Assembly (NCBI RefSeq): GCF_003570905.1
Contig: NZ_QXJM01000039.1
Location: 1,736,001-1,800,000 of the forward strand
Direction: 5' to 3'
Length of the DNA: 64,000 nt
From: Cohnella faecalis
GTDB taxonomy: Bacteria > Bacillota > Bacilli > Paenibacillales > Paenibacillaceae
Shown: positions 51,420 through 61,748 of the stretch, piece after piece
Position numbering within the stretch: position 1 is the first letter of the stretch
How the letters are laid out: every line of letters starts with the position of its first letter
The notes under the pieces: generated by a model
What the model saw: the letters and a program-made list of their open reading frames with translations, nothing else
Databases searched by the model: none
What the model was told of the DNA's origin: nothing
Made by a program: the position numbers and the translations under genes

Positions 51420-52497
51420 ATTCTTCCTTCGGATACCGGATCCAACGGTGGAAGTAGCCTTGATCGTACAATGCCTTCAGCAGAATCATCAGGATCGGAG
51501 CGAGAATGAGTCCCGCGACTCCGAACAACGACAAGGAGACCATCATGAAGGCAAGCATCGTAAAGGCGGACACGCCGATCGTCTGGCCGGTTATCCGGGG
51601 CTCTAGAATTTGCCGCGTAAGGGTAACGAAGACAAGCAACCCCGTTAGCCATATCGCCAGCGAGGTGTCCCCGACGATAAATAAATAGATGACCCATGGA
51701 ATGAACAGCGTATTGACGCCGAGCAGAGGCAGCACGTCGAGAATGCCGGCGAGCAGCGCAATCGCGAAGGCGTTATTGACGCCTAAAGCGAGCAAGCTTA
51801 CGAAAATGACCGCGAACGTGATGCTGATCAGTATCGCTTGCGACTTCAAGTAAGCGCCGATTCCCCAGAACACGTTGTTGCGCAGGAAGTCGAGGGCAAC
51901 CTTCAGCGTCTTCGGCGCGCGTTCGGTGCCGAGACGCTTCCACGTGTCGATCTCCACGCTGAGAAAATAAGCGAGGACGACGGCAATCGAAAAATTGAGA
52001 ATGAACGAAGAGAAGGAAGTCAAAAACCCGATGAGCCACTTAAGAAATTGCTGCGCCCACGTCGTTCCTTGCTTTGTAATGTTGTTGACGACTTCCGCGA
52101 GCTTCGTATCGAACCCTTCGGGCAAATCCGCGAACCGGTCTTTGAGCTCCGCTGAAATCGATGCGAATTGGTTCTGGAACATTGTTTGATAGGTCGGCAA
52201 TTTATCCATCAGCTGTCCGATTTGGTAAGTGAACATGAAGCCGATCCCGACGAACAAGGCAATGATAATGAGCATGAAAAACAGGACGCTTATGCCCGCC
52301 CCTATCGATTTTCGAATTCCAAGCTTTTGCAGCTTTTTGGCTAGCGGCTCGATGCACCAGAAGACGATGAAGGAGAGAAACACAGGCGTGGCGAGGTTGT
52401 ACAAATAGCTGAACAAATACATGACGAGCCAGACGGTTAGCGCAATGACGGCAATATCGAAAGCGGTGCGCCAATATTTTTGATACAACGAGAACAT
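51361..52497 (-). CDS. AI-2E family transporter (YtvI-like), second copy
   Basis: 378 residues with the N-terminal pair of helices, the long amphipathic loop (LMDKLPTYQTMFQNQFASISAELKDRFADL) and the C-terminal bundle including LDVLPLLGVNTLFIPWVIYLF and TRQILEPRITGQTIGVSAFT. Substrate unknown. It resembles sporulation-linked YtvI in layout, but that is a guess. The C-terminal 20 codons overlap the end of the PBP gene on the other strand. Confidence 0.88.
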   Translation of the reverse strand: MFSLYQKYWRTAFDIAVIALTVWLVMYLFSYLYNLATPVFLSFIVFWCIEPLAKKLQKLGIRKSIGAGISVLFFMLIIIALFVGIGFMFTYQIGQLMDKLPTYQTMFQNQFASISAELKDRFADLPEGFDTKLAEVVNNITKQGTTWAQQFLKWLIGFLTSFSSFILNFSIAVVLAYFLSVEIDTWKRLGTERAPKTLKVALDFLRNNVFWGIGAYLKSQAILISITFAVIFVSLLALGVNNAFAIALLAGILDVLPLLGVNTLFIPWVIYLFIVGDTSLAIWLTGLLVFVTLTRQILEPRITGQTIGVSAFTMLAFMMVSLSLFGVAGLILAPILMILLKALYDQGYFHRWIRYPKEEFTVAPFEPQPARPDLEENP

Positions 52498-52666
52498 TTC
52501 CGTAACTCCCTTGTTGGTGATTTTGGGACAACCTTCCTCTTACCAGTGTACACGATTCCAAAAAAGATGCCTATAACCATGCCTATTTTCCGTGGACGTA
52601 TGATAAAATAGAACAAGCACAAAATCGCTCGTACGACTATTTTGCATACATGATGGTGGGGAAGGC

Positions 52667-54081
52667 ATGGAAATCATCCTTTGGATCGGTTTTTATTTTT
52701 TGACTTTTTACGCGTTTTTACCGGCGTTTGTCAGCAGGGTGTTCGGATTTCGGGTCTTTATGCGAGGAAAAACCAAGTCGGAAATCGCTCTGACGTTCGA
52801 CGACGGTCCGGATCCCGTGTACACGCCGATCCTGCTCGATCTGCTAAAGAAGCACGGCGCGAAAGCAACCTTTTTCGTAGTGGGGGCCAATGCGGAGAAA
52901 TACCCGGAGCTCGTCTCCCGCATGCATGAGGAAGGGCATATCGTCGGTATCCACAATTACGTTCATCACTCGAATTGGTTCATGAGGCCCAAGACGGTCA
53001 AGCGTCAGATTCATCGGACCTCGGACGTCATCAAAAAAATTACAGGCGCAAGACCCAAGTACTATCGGCCTCCATGGGGCATCGTCAACGTATTCGATTA
53101 CGGCAATATCGGCTACCTGCAAATCGTTCTATGGACATCGATGTTCGGCGATTGGCGCAAAAAGATCGGAGCGGAGAATCTGTACCTGAGAATGCGCAAA
53201 AAGCTGAAGCCGGGCGAGGTGTTCCTGCTTCACGATTGCGGCATTACGGTCGGCGCCGACAGAGACGCTCCGGCCAACACGATTGCCGCCTTGGCGAGAA
53301 TTCTCGAAGACGGGCGAGAGCTCGGATACCGGTTCGTCGGCATCGATGAAATGATCGAGCTGACGGAAGGGAAGAAATCGAAGATAAGCACGGAAGCGGA
53401 AGGCTCGCCGTCCGTCGGTCCCGTCAAACGGGTGCTGGTCGCTTGCTGGATGCTGTGGGAGAAGCTGTTTCACGTTACGTTCAGACTGAAGCCGATCGGC
53501 GACGGAAAATCGTTCAATTATCGTGTTCGCAAGTATTCGGGACCGGTCGTCTATTTGCGAGACGGCAAGACGCTGCGCTCCGGGGACAAAATTATGGAGA
53601 TGCATTTCGAGAATCGGATGCTGTACGACATGGGCATGAACTCCCGTTCGGCCGTTCACACCGCGATTCGGCTCGTTCGCTCGGTTGCGGACGCGCTGCC
53701 GTTCTACGCAAGGGAACTCGAAAGCTTGCCCGACAGAGACGACGTAAAGGCGCTGTACGGCGTATCGATTATTCATCGCGGCTCGGACGGGCTCGGATTT
53801 CAAATTTTCGATTTGCCTCGGGGAATGTTTTCCTGGACGTCCGATTTGTATTTGCGCTTCATGATGTCGATTATTACTCCCGAAGGAAGCAAACGGGTAC
53901 GGGAGCGCGGCACCAGGCTGCACCCCGGATGCTAGTCATGGAACGCGAAGATTTGCTGGAATGGAAAGACAAGACGCACAGACCGAAAGCCGCGACGAAA
54001 CGGGCTCCGAAGACGAATGTCGAATTGGTCTCGATGACAGAGGAATCCGCATTCCACGAAGAAGCGGGCAAGCTGGTATAA
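52667..54081 (+). CDS. Polysaccharide deacetylase with YkoP-like C-terminal domain (frameshifted)
   Basis: Removes acetyl groups from cell-surface or peptidoglycan sugars. After a membrane anchor (residues 3-25), the NodB domain shows ALTFDDGPDPVYTP (about residues 42-55), HNYVHHSN as the zinc site, RPPWG and VFLLHDCG. The rest (from about residue 250) is like the YkoP domain found fused to such enzymes. The frame stops at 53933; one extra C in the run 53923-53926 restores RMLVMEREDLLEWKDK and a further 45 residues to 54081. Confidence 0.86.
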
Positions 54082-54088
54082 AAGGATG

Positions 54089-54147
54089 AAAGCCTTCGAA
54101 TCCGTACACGTTGACGTTGCGTGCATGCGGGCCGAAGGCTTTTTTTT
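54089..54147 (+). terminator. Terminator of the deacetylase gene
   Basis: AAAGCCTTCG and CGAAGGCTTT with eight T residues; the long loop holds GTACACGTTGACGTTGCGTGC. Confidence 0.7.
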
Positions 54148-54154
54148 CGACATG

Positions 54155-54208
54155 AAAAAGCCGTAGATCCGTCGGATGCAAGATCCTGTGGAATCTACGG
54201 CTTTGTTT
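54155..54208 (-). terminator. Terminator of ilvD
   Basis: AAAAGCCGTAGATCC and GGAATCTACGGCTTT stem; T-rich on the minus strand. Confidence 0.7.
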
Positions 54209-54220
54209 TGCAGCAGCTTA

Positions 54221-55903
54221 TTACATCTTCATGACGCCGCCTTGGCTGGCGTTGGTGACGAGGTAGGAATAGCGGGCAAGGTAGCCGCGTTTGATTTTTG
54301 GCTCGAAGCCCGGCCAATTGGCGCGACGGCGCTCCAGCTCTTCGTCGCTCACTTCAAGCGTGATCGTACGGTTGTTCATGTCAAGCTCGATCATATCGCC
54401 GTCGTTGACGAATGCGATCGGACCGCCTTCGGCCGCTTCCGGAGAGATGTGGCCGATCGAGATGCCGCGGGATGCGCCGGAGAATCGGCCGTCGGTAATA
54501 AGACCGACTTTCGTTCCGAGGCCCATGCCGACGATTTGCGAAGTCGGAGCGAGCATTTCCGGCATGCCAGGTCCGCCCTTAGGCCCTTCGTAGCGAATGA
54601 CGACGACGTGGCCTTCTTTGACTTTGCCGTTCGCGATGCCGGCAAGCGCATCGTCCTGGGAGTCGAAGCAAATGGCGGGGCCGCGATGGTAGCCGCCTAC
54701 CGATTTGTCGACGGCGCCGACCTTGATGATCGACCCGTTCGGAGCGAGGTTGCCGAAGAGCACGGAAAGGCCGCCCTCTTTGCTATGCGGATCGTCGATC
54801 GGACGGATAACGGTTTTGTCGAGAATTTCGCAGCCCTCGACGTTTTCGCGAAGCTTTTTGCCGGAAACCGTCATTTCGTCCCCGAACAGGGCGTCGTCTT
54901 TTTTCAGCAGCTCATGGATGATGGCACTGACGCCGCCTGCGTTATGCAGGTCTTCAATATGATGGTCGGAAGCCGGAGCGAGCTTGGACAAATAAGGGAC
55001 GCGCTTGGCTACTTCGTTGATGCGCTCGATCGGATACTCGATACCCGCTTCGTGGGCGAGGGCGAGCGTATGAAGCACGGTGTTCGTCGAGCCGCCCATC
55101 GCCATGTCGAGAGCGAAGGCGTTGTCGATCGTGTTTTTCGTGACGATGTCGCGCGGTTTGAGATCGAGCTTGATGAGCTCCATTAATTGACGAGCCGATT
55201 TCTTGACGAACTCTTTGCGTTCTTCCGCGACAGCCAGAATGGTGCCGTTGCCGGGAAGGGCGAGGCCGAGCACTTCGGCCAGGCAGTTCATCGAGTTGGC
55301 GGTGAACATGCCGGAGCAGGAGCCGCAAGTCGGGCAGCCGTATTGCTCGAGCTCGGTCAAGCTTTTCTCGTCGATTTTGCCGGACATGAACGCGCCTACG
55401 CCTTCGAAGACGGAAGTGAGCGAGATGGCGCGTCCGTCGCTCGTGCGTCCGGCTTTCATCGGGCCGCCGCTGACGACGATAGTTGGAATGTTGACGCGCA
55501 GAGCGGCCATCAGCATGCCGGGAGTAATTTTGTCGCAGTTCGGAATACAGACCATTCCGTCGAACCAGTGCGCGTTAACGACCGTTTCGACGGAGTCGGC
55601 GATAATTTCGCGGCTCGCGAGCGAGTAGCGCATTCCGATGTGGCCCATTGCGATGCCGTCGTCAACGCCGATCGTGTTGAACTCGAACGGTACGCCGCCT
55701 GCTTCGCGGATCGCTTCTTTGACGATTTTGCCGAATTCCTGCAGGTGAACGTGGCCGGGAACGATATCGATATAAGAATTGCAGACGGCAATGAACGGCT
55801 TGCCGAAGTCTTCTTCCTTAACGCCTGCGGCACGCAGCAAGCTGCGGTGCGGAGCGCGGTCGAAGCCTTTAGTTATCATGTCCGAACGCATTTTGGAAGC
55901 CAT
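54221..55903 (-). CDS. ilvD: Dihydroxy-acid dehydratase IlvD
   Basis: Converts dihydroxy acids to keto acids in valine, leucine and isoleucine synthesis using an iron-sulfur cluster. Cysteines for the cluster lie in [29 protein letters not shown] and [18 protein letters not shown]. 560 residues from the ATG at 55903 (MASKMRS). An ATG 12 codons upstream is in frame but has no ribosome site. It is a lone gene here, with no other ilv or leu gene in the window. Confidence 0.95.
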   Translation of the reverse strand: MASKMRSDMITKGFDRAPHRSLLRAAGVKEEDFGKPFIAVCNSYIDIVPGHVHLQEFGKIVKEAIREAGGVPFEFNTIGVDDGIAMGHIGMRYSLASREIIADSVETVVNAHWFDGMVCIPNCDKITPGMLMAALRVNIPTIVVSGGPMKAGRTSDGRAISLTSVFEGVGAFMSGKIDEKSLTELEQYGCPTCGSCSGMFTANSMNCLAEVLGLALPGNGTILAVAEERKEFVKKSARQLMELIKLDLKPRDIVTKNTIDNAFALDMAMGGSTNTVLHTLALAHEAGIEYPIERINEVAKRVPYLSKLAPASDHHIEDLHNAGGVSAIIHELLKKDDALFGDEMTVSGKKLRENVEGCEILDKTVIRPIDDPHSKEGGLSVLFGNLAPNGSIIKVGAVDKSVGGYHRGPAICFDSQDDALAGIANGKVKEGHVVVIRYEGPKGGPGMPEMLAPTSQIVGMGLGTKVGLITDGRFSGASRGISIGHISPEAAEGGPIAFVNDGDMIELDMNNRTITLEVSDEELERRRANWPGFEPKIKRGYLARYSYLVTNASQGGVMKM

Positions 55904-56040
55904 GGTAAAGCCCCTCTCTTTATACTGTGATCTGTTCATGTCATACCTTTGAGTTTATCACATTAGGGAGCGGCTTGACCAGATGGGTGATAGGGCGCGT
56001 CGGTCATAACGGGGGTCAATATCTTTAAGAAATCTTCAGA

Positions 56041-56310
56041 ATGTTCTCGGAAAGCTCCTTATTTTTAACTCTTATGATTTGGCTTATAGACAAAACGCAA
56101 GGAGTTGGGGAGCTTGAACGCAAAAACAGGCGTTCCCCACGATTTGCGGACACCGCTCAACAGCATAATCAGCTATTTGGATTTGTTGAAAGCGAAAGCC
56201 TATCGGGACGAAGCGGAATACGACCGATTCGTCGGCAACACTTGCAACAAGGCGCAGCAGCTTCGCCTTCTTAGTTGACGAGCTGTTCTTGGAGACGCAT
56301 GCCCGACTCC
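56041..56310 (+). pseudogene. Remnant of a VanS-like sensor histidine kinase
   Basis: In the frame from 56132, VPHDLRTPLNSIISYLDLL and then KAYRDEAEYDRFVGNT give a nearly complete dimerisation/phosphoacceptor helix with its histidine, ended by TGA at 56275-56277. The next frame continues VDELFLETHARLL. Upstream pieces (LFLTLMIWLIDK, GVGELERKN) are in another frame. At least two frameshifts and no ATPase domain, so a dead relic; whether by decay or read error I cannot tell, but the ATPase part is missing, which points to real decay. Confidence 0.68.
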
Positions 56311-56860
56311 TGGGAGCGAACCCAAAGCCGGGCTTGCCGCCGAACCAAACCGAGTCGGATAAGCGCTGTGACCGACGAACGTCCGCGCCAAGCCTAGCCC
56401 GACGTTCAACTGCGAAACATACCTTTATTTTGAGGATGGATCGGCATTCTAACGATATTACCTGCAAAAGGTACATGTATCTAGGGTACTTTTACCGATA
56501 AGCTCCGAAATGACAAAAAATAACGGCGCTTATTGCAGTTCAATCTCAGCGGTACGGATCTACACGATGAATAGTGGTATCTATTGCAGTTAATTATCCG
56601 GCCCGTCAGACAGCAAAGGCGAAAGAGACGCGGGTTTTCTTAAGAATACCGGAAAGCATAAGTTTTCAAGCTCCTTAAAGCTTCGACGTACAAAGGCTGC
56701 CAAAGGCGTATTGGCTTGCAACCCTGTCTTATTCCCGCCAGTCTATGAAACGTCAAACCTTCTTCCATTCGATTCGTTGACATCTTTATGTGTTAGTTTT
56801 ATGTTAGTTATTTCTTTGCGCGATGCTAAAAATATGTATATAAATGCCAAAACAAAAGAC
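56311..56860. other. Gene-free stretch before the urease operon
   Basis: No convincing gene. It holds two copies of an imperfect 26-base element (AATAACGGCGCTTATTGCAGTT near 56519 and AATAGTGGTATCTATTGCAGTT near 56570), exactly 51 bases apart. It becomes AT-rich from about 56750. A TTGACA with TATGTT at 17 bases (about 56777-56805) is a possible extra promoter. Confidence 0.5.
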
Positions 56861-56864
56861 TTAA

Positions 56865-56881
56865 TGTTATGAAAACTAACA
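56865..56881 (+). promoter_or_regulatory. TnrA/GlnR box of the urease operon
   Basis: TGTTATGAAAACTAACA fits the consensus TGTNA-N7-TNACA exactly. Its centre is about 50 bases before the predicted transcription start, the usual place for activation by TnrA under nitrogen limitation. Confidence 0.8.
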
Positions 56882-56889
56882 CAAAACAG

Positions 56890-56918
56890 TTTACTTCCTT
56901 ATCTTCCTTTTCTATAAT
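56890..56918 (+). promoter_or_regulatory. Sigma-A promoter of the urease operon
   Basis: TTTACT (56890-56895), 17 bases and a perfect TATAAT (56913-56918). The weak -35 fits a promoter that needs an activator. Confidence 0.7.
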
Positions 56919-56946
56919 GGAGGAAAGATCGGGAAGGAGATGCGGC

Positions 56947-57249
56947 ATGAACTTGACGGAAAGAGAAAAGGAAAAGCTGCTCATCACGGTAGCGTCGGAC
57001 TTGGCGCATCGCCGCTTAAGCAGAGGCGTTAAGCTGAATTACCCGGAAAGCGTCGCGCTTATTACTTCGGCCATCATGGAAGGCGCCCGCGACGGCAAGA
57101 CGGTTGCGGAGCTGATGGCCTACGGCACGACGCTGCTTAGTCGGGATCAGGTCATGGAAGGCGTTCCCGAGATGATTCACGAGGTGCAAGTGGAGGCTAC
57201 TTTTCCCGATGGTACGAAGCTGGTAACGGTGCACCAACCGATTCCTTGA
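56947..57249 (+). CDS. ureA: Urease gamma subunit
   Basis: 100 residues, full length: [45 protein letters not shown] and LVTVHQPIP at the end. Part of the nickel enzyme that splits urea to ammonia and carbonic acid. AAGGAG lies before the ATG. It is the first gene of the operon, regulated by the TnrA box upstream. Confidence 0.96.
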   Translation: MNLTEREKEKLLITVASDLAHRRLSRGVKLNYPESVALITSAIMEGARDGKTVAELMAYGTTLLSRDQVMEGVPEMIHEVQVEATFPDGTKLVTVHQPIP

Positions 57250-57270
57250 CCGAGAAGGAGGCCGCGGACG

Positions 57271-57639
57271 ATGATTCCAGGCGAAATCAGGGCCCAAGCC
57301 GGGGAGCTTGAGCTGAACGAAGGTCGAAAGACCGCAACGGTACTCGTAACGAATACCGGAGATCGGCCGGTACAGGTAGGCTCTCACTACCCGTTCTTCG
57401 AAGTGAATCGCGCGCTCCGGTTCGACCGCGAGTCGGCGTACGGCATGCGGCTCAATATTGCGGCTGGAACGGCTGTCCGTTTTGAGCCGGGAGAAGAGAA
57501 GCCCGTCGAGCTGACGGAGCTGGGCGGAGCGAAGCGAGTGTTCGGGCTGAACGGCTTGACGGCAGGAGCCGCCGCAGACGAATTGGAGCCGGGAGTCGCA
57601 GAGCGGCTGAAGGCTTGGCAGAAGCTAGGCGAAGATTAG
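57271..57639 (+). CDS. ureB: Urease beta subunit
   Basis: 122 residues with the family's [37 protein letters not shown] and [14 protein letters not shown]. The structural subunit that packs against UreC. 21 bases after ureA, with an own ribosome site GAAGGAGG. Confidence 0.96.
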   Translation: MIPGEIRAQAGELELNEGRKTATVLVTNTGDRPVQVGSHYPFFEVNRALRFDRESAYGMRLNIAAGTAVRFEPGEEKPVELTELGGAKRVFGLNGLTAGAAADELEPGVAERLKAWQKLGED

Positions 57640-57666
57640 AGAGAGACGGACGAGGAGGATAACGGA

Positions 57667-59379
57667 ATGCGCATGGACCGACGGAGTTATGCCGGCATGT
57701 TCGGTCCGACGACCGGAGACGCGGTGAGGCTGGCGGATACCGGCTTGTGGGCCGTCATCGAGAAGGATTACACCGTCTACGGGGACGAGTGCAAGTTCGG
57801 AGGCGGCAAAGTCATCCGCGACGGAATGGGGCAATCCAGCCGCGCTTTGCGGGATGAGGGAGTTCTCGATACGCTTATTACGAATGCGGTCGTCATCGAT
57901 CATTCGGGCATCGTCAAAGCCGATGTCGGCATTAAGAACGGCATGATCGTCGGCATAGGCAAAGCGGGCAATCCGGACATCATGGACGGGGTCGATCCGA
58001 ACATGGTCGTCGGAGCGAGCACGGAAGTGATCGCAGGCGAAGGCAAAATCGTGACCGCGGGCGGAATCGATACCCACATCCATTTCATTTGTCCTCAGCA
58101 GATCGAGACGGCGTTGTCCTCGGGAGTGACGACAATGATCGGCGGAGGCACGGGGCCGGCGACGGGGACGAACGCCACGACATGCACGCCGGGAGCTTGG
58201 CATATTCACCGGATGCTGGAAGCGGCCGAGGCTTTTCCGATGAATCTCGGTTTTCTGGGCAAGGGCAACGCTTCGACGCTGCCGCCATTGATCGAGCAGA
58301 TTGAAGCCGGAGTAATCGGGTTGAAGCTGCACGAGGATTGGGGAACGACGCCGGCAGCGATCGATGCGTGCCTATCGGCGGCGGACCGGTACGACGTTCA
58401 GGTTGCCATTCATACGGATACGCTGAACGAAGCGGGCTTCGTCGAGGATACGCTCCGGGCTATCGGCGGCCGAACGATCCACACCTATCATACCGAAGGG
58501 GCGGGAGGCGGCCATGCGCCGGATATTATTCGAGCGGCGGCCGAACCGAACATCATTCCTTCTTCGACGAATCCGACTCGCCCTTTTACGATCAACACGA
58601 TCGAAGAGCATCTCGATATGCTGATGGTATGCCACCATCTGGACAGCCGGATTCCGGAGGACGTGGCGTTCGCCGATTCGCGGATTAGGCCGGAGACCAT
58701 TGCGGCGGAAGATATTTTGCATGATCTTGGTGCGTTTAGCATTATTAGCTCGGACTCGCAAGCGATGGGACGCGTGGGAGAAGTCATTATACGGACGTGG
58801 CAGACGGCCGACAAAATGAAAGCCCAGCGCGGGCCTTTGGCCGGAGACGACGAGTCGGGCGATAATAATCGGATTAAGCGTTACGTAGCCAAATATACGA
58901 TTAATCCGGCCATCGCACACGGCATTTCCCATATCGTCGGCTCCCTCGAGCCTGGGAAATTCGCGGATTTGGTCGTATGGTCTCCGGCGTTTTTCGGAGT
59001 TAAGCCGGATTTGGTGCTCAAGGGCGGAAGCATCGCCTACGCGCAAATGGGCGATCCCAATGCGTCTATCCCGACGCCTCAACCCGTCTTCGGTCGTCCG
59101 ATGTTCGCCTCTTACGGCAAATTGCTGCAATCAAGCTCCATTACGTTCGTATCGCAAGCCGCCTACGAGCAGGGCGTAGCCGATCAATTGAAGCTGGACA
59201 AACGGATCGAGCCGGTCCGGAACACGCGAGGCATAGGCAAAAAGGATATGATTCACAATGACGCGACACCGGTCATCGAAGTCGATCCCGATACTTACAA
59301 AGTGACGGTCGACGGCGAGCACGCCATATGCGAACCGGTCAGCGTCGTGCCGATGGCGCAGCGTTACTTCCTCTTTTAG
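57667..59379 (+). CDS. ureC: Urease alpha subunit, catalytic
   Basis: 570 residues, standard length. The nickel ligands include HIHFICP, and the carbamylated lysine is K220 in [12 protein letters not shown]. The catalytic flap is [20 protein letters not shown], and the C-terminus ends in QRYFLF. Apart from the change of ureE below, nothing is unusual. Confidence 0.97.
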   Translation: MRMDRRSYAGMFGPTTGDAVRLADTGLWAVIEKDYTVYGDECKFGGGKVIRDGMGQSSRALRDEGVLDTLITNAVVIDHSGIVKADVGIKNGMIVGIGKAGNPDIMDGVDPNMVVGASTEVIAGEGKIVTAGGIDTHIHFICPQQIETALSSGVTTMIGGGTGPATGTNATTCTPGAWHIHRMLEAAEAFPMNLGFLGKGNASTLPPLIEQIEAGVIGLKLHEDWGTTPAAIDACLSAADRYDVQVAIHTDTLNEAGFVEDTLRAIGGRTIHTYHTEGAGGGHAPDIIRAAAEPNIIPSSTNPTRPFTINTIEEHLDMLMVCHHLDSRIPEDVAFADSRIRPETIAAEDILHDLGAFSIISSDSQAMGRVGEVIIRTWQTADKMKAQRGPLAGDDESGDNNRIKRYVAKYTINPAIAHGISHIVGSLEPGKFADLVVWSPAFFGVKPDLVLKGGSIAYAQMGDPNASIPTPQPVFGRPMFASYGKLLQSSSITFVSQAAYEQGVADQLKLDKRIEPVRNTRGIGKKDMIHNDATPVIEVDPDTYKVTVDGEHAICEPVSVVPMAQRYFLF

Positions 59380-59381
59380 CG

Positions 59382-60113
59382 ATGTCGGCGGGTCAATGGT
59401 TGTCATTGCAAATGCTTCTCGACTCGGCGCTTCCGATCGGAGGGTTCGCCCATTCGTACGGCCTCGAATCGCTCGTTCAGGACGGATTGATCGCGGACGG
59501 CGCGGACCTGAGGCGGTATGCGGAAGGAATGGTCCGGCACAGCTGGGCGGTGTCCGATTTGATGGTCGTCAAGGCGGTGTATGCCGGTGGGGGCTCCGGT
59601 TCCGAATCCGATTCCGAGTCCGACGGCGATTGGAGAGAGCTTGATTGGCCTTACGCCTTTCATATCGAAAAGCTCGTCCACCTGCAGCGTATTGCTCCTG
59701 AAACCCGGGACGGGATCGAGAAAACGGGGCGGAGGCTGCTGCGGCTTGCTCCCGAGCTTTTTCCGCGGCTTGATTTGCGAATGCTCGGCCAATCGGTTCG
59801 TTCGGGAGAGTGCTCGGGGACGTTTCCGCTCGTTTATGCCGTCATATGCCGAGGCTTGGACGTTTCGTTCGAGCAAGCTTCCGAAGGGTACTTATACACT
59901 TCCGTCGTTACATGCGTGAATGCGGGACTTCGCCTTATCTCGATGGGGCAGAGCGAAGCCCAACGGATGATCGCTTCCTTGCTTCCCGTCATTCGGCAAG
60001 CGAGGGAGTCCGTCGCAGCGATGAATCCCGAGGATGCCTACGGGGCGATGCCTATGTCGGAGCTGGCGATGATTCGTCACGAGACGCTCTATTCCAGATT
60101 GTTCATGTCGTAA
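59382..60113 (+). CDS. ureF: Urease accessory protein UreF
   Basis: Helical GTPase-activating and docking protein for UreG in loading nickel. It starts at 59382, two bases after the ureC stop: SLQMLLDSALPIGGFAHSYGLE is the family signature, and GTFPLVYAVI and SEAQRMIASLLP follow. 243 residues, with an unusual acidic insert GSGSESDSESDGD near residue 70. No ureE lies between ureC and ureF, as is common in other operons. Confidence 0.92.
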   Translation: MSAGQWLSLQMLLDSALPIGGFAHSYGLESLVQDGLIADGADLRRYAEGMVRHSWAVSDLMVVKAVYAGGGSGSESDSESDGDWRELDWPYAFHIEKLVHLQRIAPETRDGIEKTGRRLLRLAPELFPRLDLRMLGQSVRSGECSGTFPLVYAVICRGLDVSFEQASEGYLYTSVVTCVNAGLRLISMGQSEAQRMIASLLPVIRQARESVAAMNPEDAYGAMPMSELAMIRHETLYSRLFMS

Positions 60114-60157
60114 TTGTACGTATATTACAAATAAGAACCATAACGGAGGAATGAACC

Positions 60158-60832
60158 ATGTGCCAAGGACAAGGACATCATCATCACCACGAATGGGAGA
60201 CGCCGGCGGCCCAAGGCGGCCGTCCGATGCGCATAGGAATCGGAGGGCCGGTCGGCTCCGGAAAGACGAAGCTGGTCGAACAGCTGGCCTTTCAATTGAA
60301 GGAAAAGCTTAATCTTGCGGTCATCACTAACGATATCTATACGAAGGAAGATGCGCGCATCTTGTCCGACACGGGCTGCTTGGATGACGAGCGGATTATC
60401 GGGGTGGAAACCGGCGGCTGTCCGCACACGGCTATTCGGGAGGATGCTTCGATGAATTTCGAAGCGGTCGAGGAGCTTGAGCACCGGTTTCCGGATCTCG
60501 ATCTGATCTTGATCGAAAGCGGCGGTGACAATCTGGCTGCGGCATTCAGCCCCGAGCTCGTCGATCGTTTCATCTACATTATCGACGTTGCGCAAGGCGA
60601 GAAAATTCCGCGCAAAGGCGGTCCCGGCATCATGCGGTCGGATTTGCTCATCATCAACAAAATCGATCTCGCTCCTTATGTTGGCGCCAGCCTTCAAGTG
60701 ATGGAGGACGATTCCCGGAAAATGAGAGGCGAGAAGCCGTTCGTGTTCTCGAATCTGATGGGCGGAGACGGTCTTGCCGATATCGCGGGATGGGTGGAAC
60801 GGGAGACGGGACGCCATGTGTCCGTTGTCTGA
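60158..60832 (+). CDS. ureG: Urease accessory GTPase UreG with His-rich N-terminus
   Basis: P-loop GTPase that supplies energy for nickel insertion. [16 protein letters not shown] holds Walker A; later motifs are [27 protein letters not shown], the Zn/Ni-binding CPH and NKIDLAPYV. The N-terminus, [14 protein letters not shown], carries five histidines in a row, unusual for UreG and possibly a nickel store that makes up for the absence of UreE. GGAGG lies before the ATG. Its end overlaps ureD. Confidence 0.95.
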   Translation: MCQGQGHHHHHEWETPAAQGGRPMRIGIGGPVGSGKTKLVEQLAFQLKEKLNLAVITNDIYTKEDARILSDTGCLDDERIIGVETGGCPHTAIREDASMNFEAVEELEHRFPDLDLILIESGGDNLAAAFSPELVDRFIYIIDVAQGEKIPRKGGPGIMRSDLLIINKIDLAPYVGASLQVMEDDSRKMRGEKPFVFSNLMGGDGLADIAGWVERETGRHVSVV

Positions 60833-61709
60833 CACAGCCAAGGCTGAGGCGCCCGACAGACTATCCGAGCTGAAGGCCGTCGCGGGTACGATCGACGGAC
60901 GGACGCAGCTTGTATCCCGGTACCATTCCTCGCCGCTCAAAATCGCCAAAACCTTTTCCGTCGGAACCGTTGCCGATCCTCAGCTCGCCGTTATGCAAAT
61001 GGACGGATCTCCGGGGCTGCTGGAAGGCGACAGGTACGTATTCGACTGGCATCTGCTGGACGAGGCGCAAGTGTATGCAACGAATCAAGCCTATACCCGC
61101 GTCCATCCTTGCGGTCAAGGAAATACGAGACTTACCCAACGGTTCCGGCTGGAAAAAAACGCGGTGCTGGAATGGATTCCGGAGCCGATTATGCTGTTTG
61201 GCCGCGCCGCGCTTGCGGCTGAGACGGAGGTCGAGCTAGCGGAAGGCGCGCTATGCGTCTGGAGCGATATCTTCTGTCCCGGTCGAATGTCGAGGGGGGA
61301 AGCATTCGAGTTCCGCTCCTTTGACGCCAAGCTCTCTGTTCGGCACGAGGGCAAGCTTATTCATTATCAGCGTCAAAAATGGCAGCCCGGGGTGCTTCCA
61401 ATCGACTCCCCCGGCTGCTTCGGCGGATTCACTCATCTCGGTTCGTTCGGCGTCTTCTCCGACCGAGTCGGAGCCGAGCTCGTGCAGAAGATAAGGGGAG
61501 CGTTGGAGGCGGCGGAAGCCGCCTTGCCAGGAAGCCGTATTATGTGGGGAGCCGCCCGGACGGCCAAGCACGGAATCGTCGTGCAGGCTGCGGGCCATGC
61601 GGCTTGGCCGTTGCAAAGACTCGTGCTCGCGGCTTGGGATTCGGTGCGGAGCGAGCTTCTGGGCCGACCGCCGATGCGGCTGCTGAAAGAAGCTTGGATG
61701 GGATCATAA
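60816..61709 (+). CDS. ureD: Urease accessory protein UreD
   Basis: Scaffold that opens apourease for nickel entry (called UreH in other species). 297 residues from the ATG at 60816, 17 bases inside ureG. Family features: [41 protein letters not shown], and [17 protein letters not shown]. It closes the ureABCFGD operon before a strong bidirectional terminator. Confidence 0.92.
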   Translation: MCPLSDTAKAEAPDRLSELKAVAGTIDGRTQLVSRYHSSPLKIAKTFSVGTVADPQLAVMQMDGSPGLLEGDRYVFDWHLLDEAQVYATNQAYTRVHPCGQGNTRLTQRFRLEKNAVLEWIPEPIMLFGRAALAAETEVELAEGALCVWSDIFCPGRMSRGEAFEFRSFDAKLSVRHEGKLIHYQRQKWQPGVLPIDSPGCFGGFTHLGSFGVFSDRVGAELVQKIRGALEAAEAALPGSRIMWGAARTAKHGIVVQAAGHAAWPLQRLVLAAWDSVRSELLGRPPMRLLKEAWMGS

Positions 61710-61710
61710 C

Positions 61711-61748
61711 AAAAAGCTGCCTCAGTCTTCCTGCTGAGGCAGCTTTTT
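61711..61748. terminator. Perfect bidirectional terminator between ureD and the exonuclease
   Basis: A 15-base perfect stem (AAAAAGCTGCCTCAG with its complement) and an eight-base loop, with A and T runs built into the stem. The stop codon of the exonuclease (minus strand) lies inside the hairpin at 61722-61724. Confidence 0.88.
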
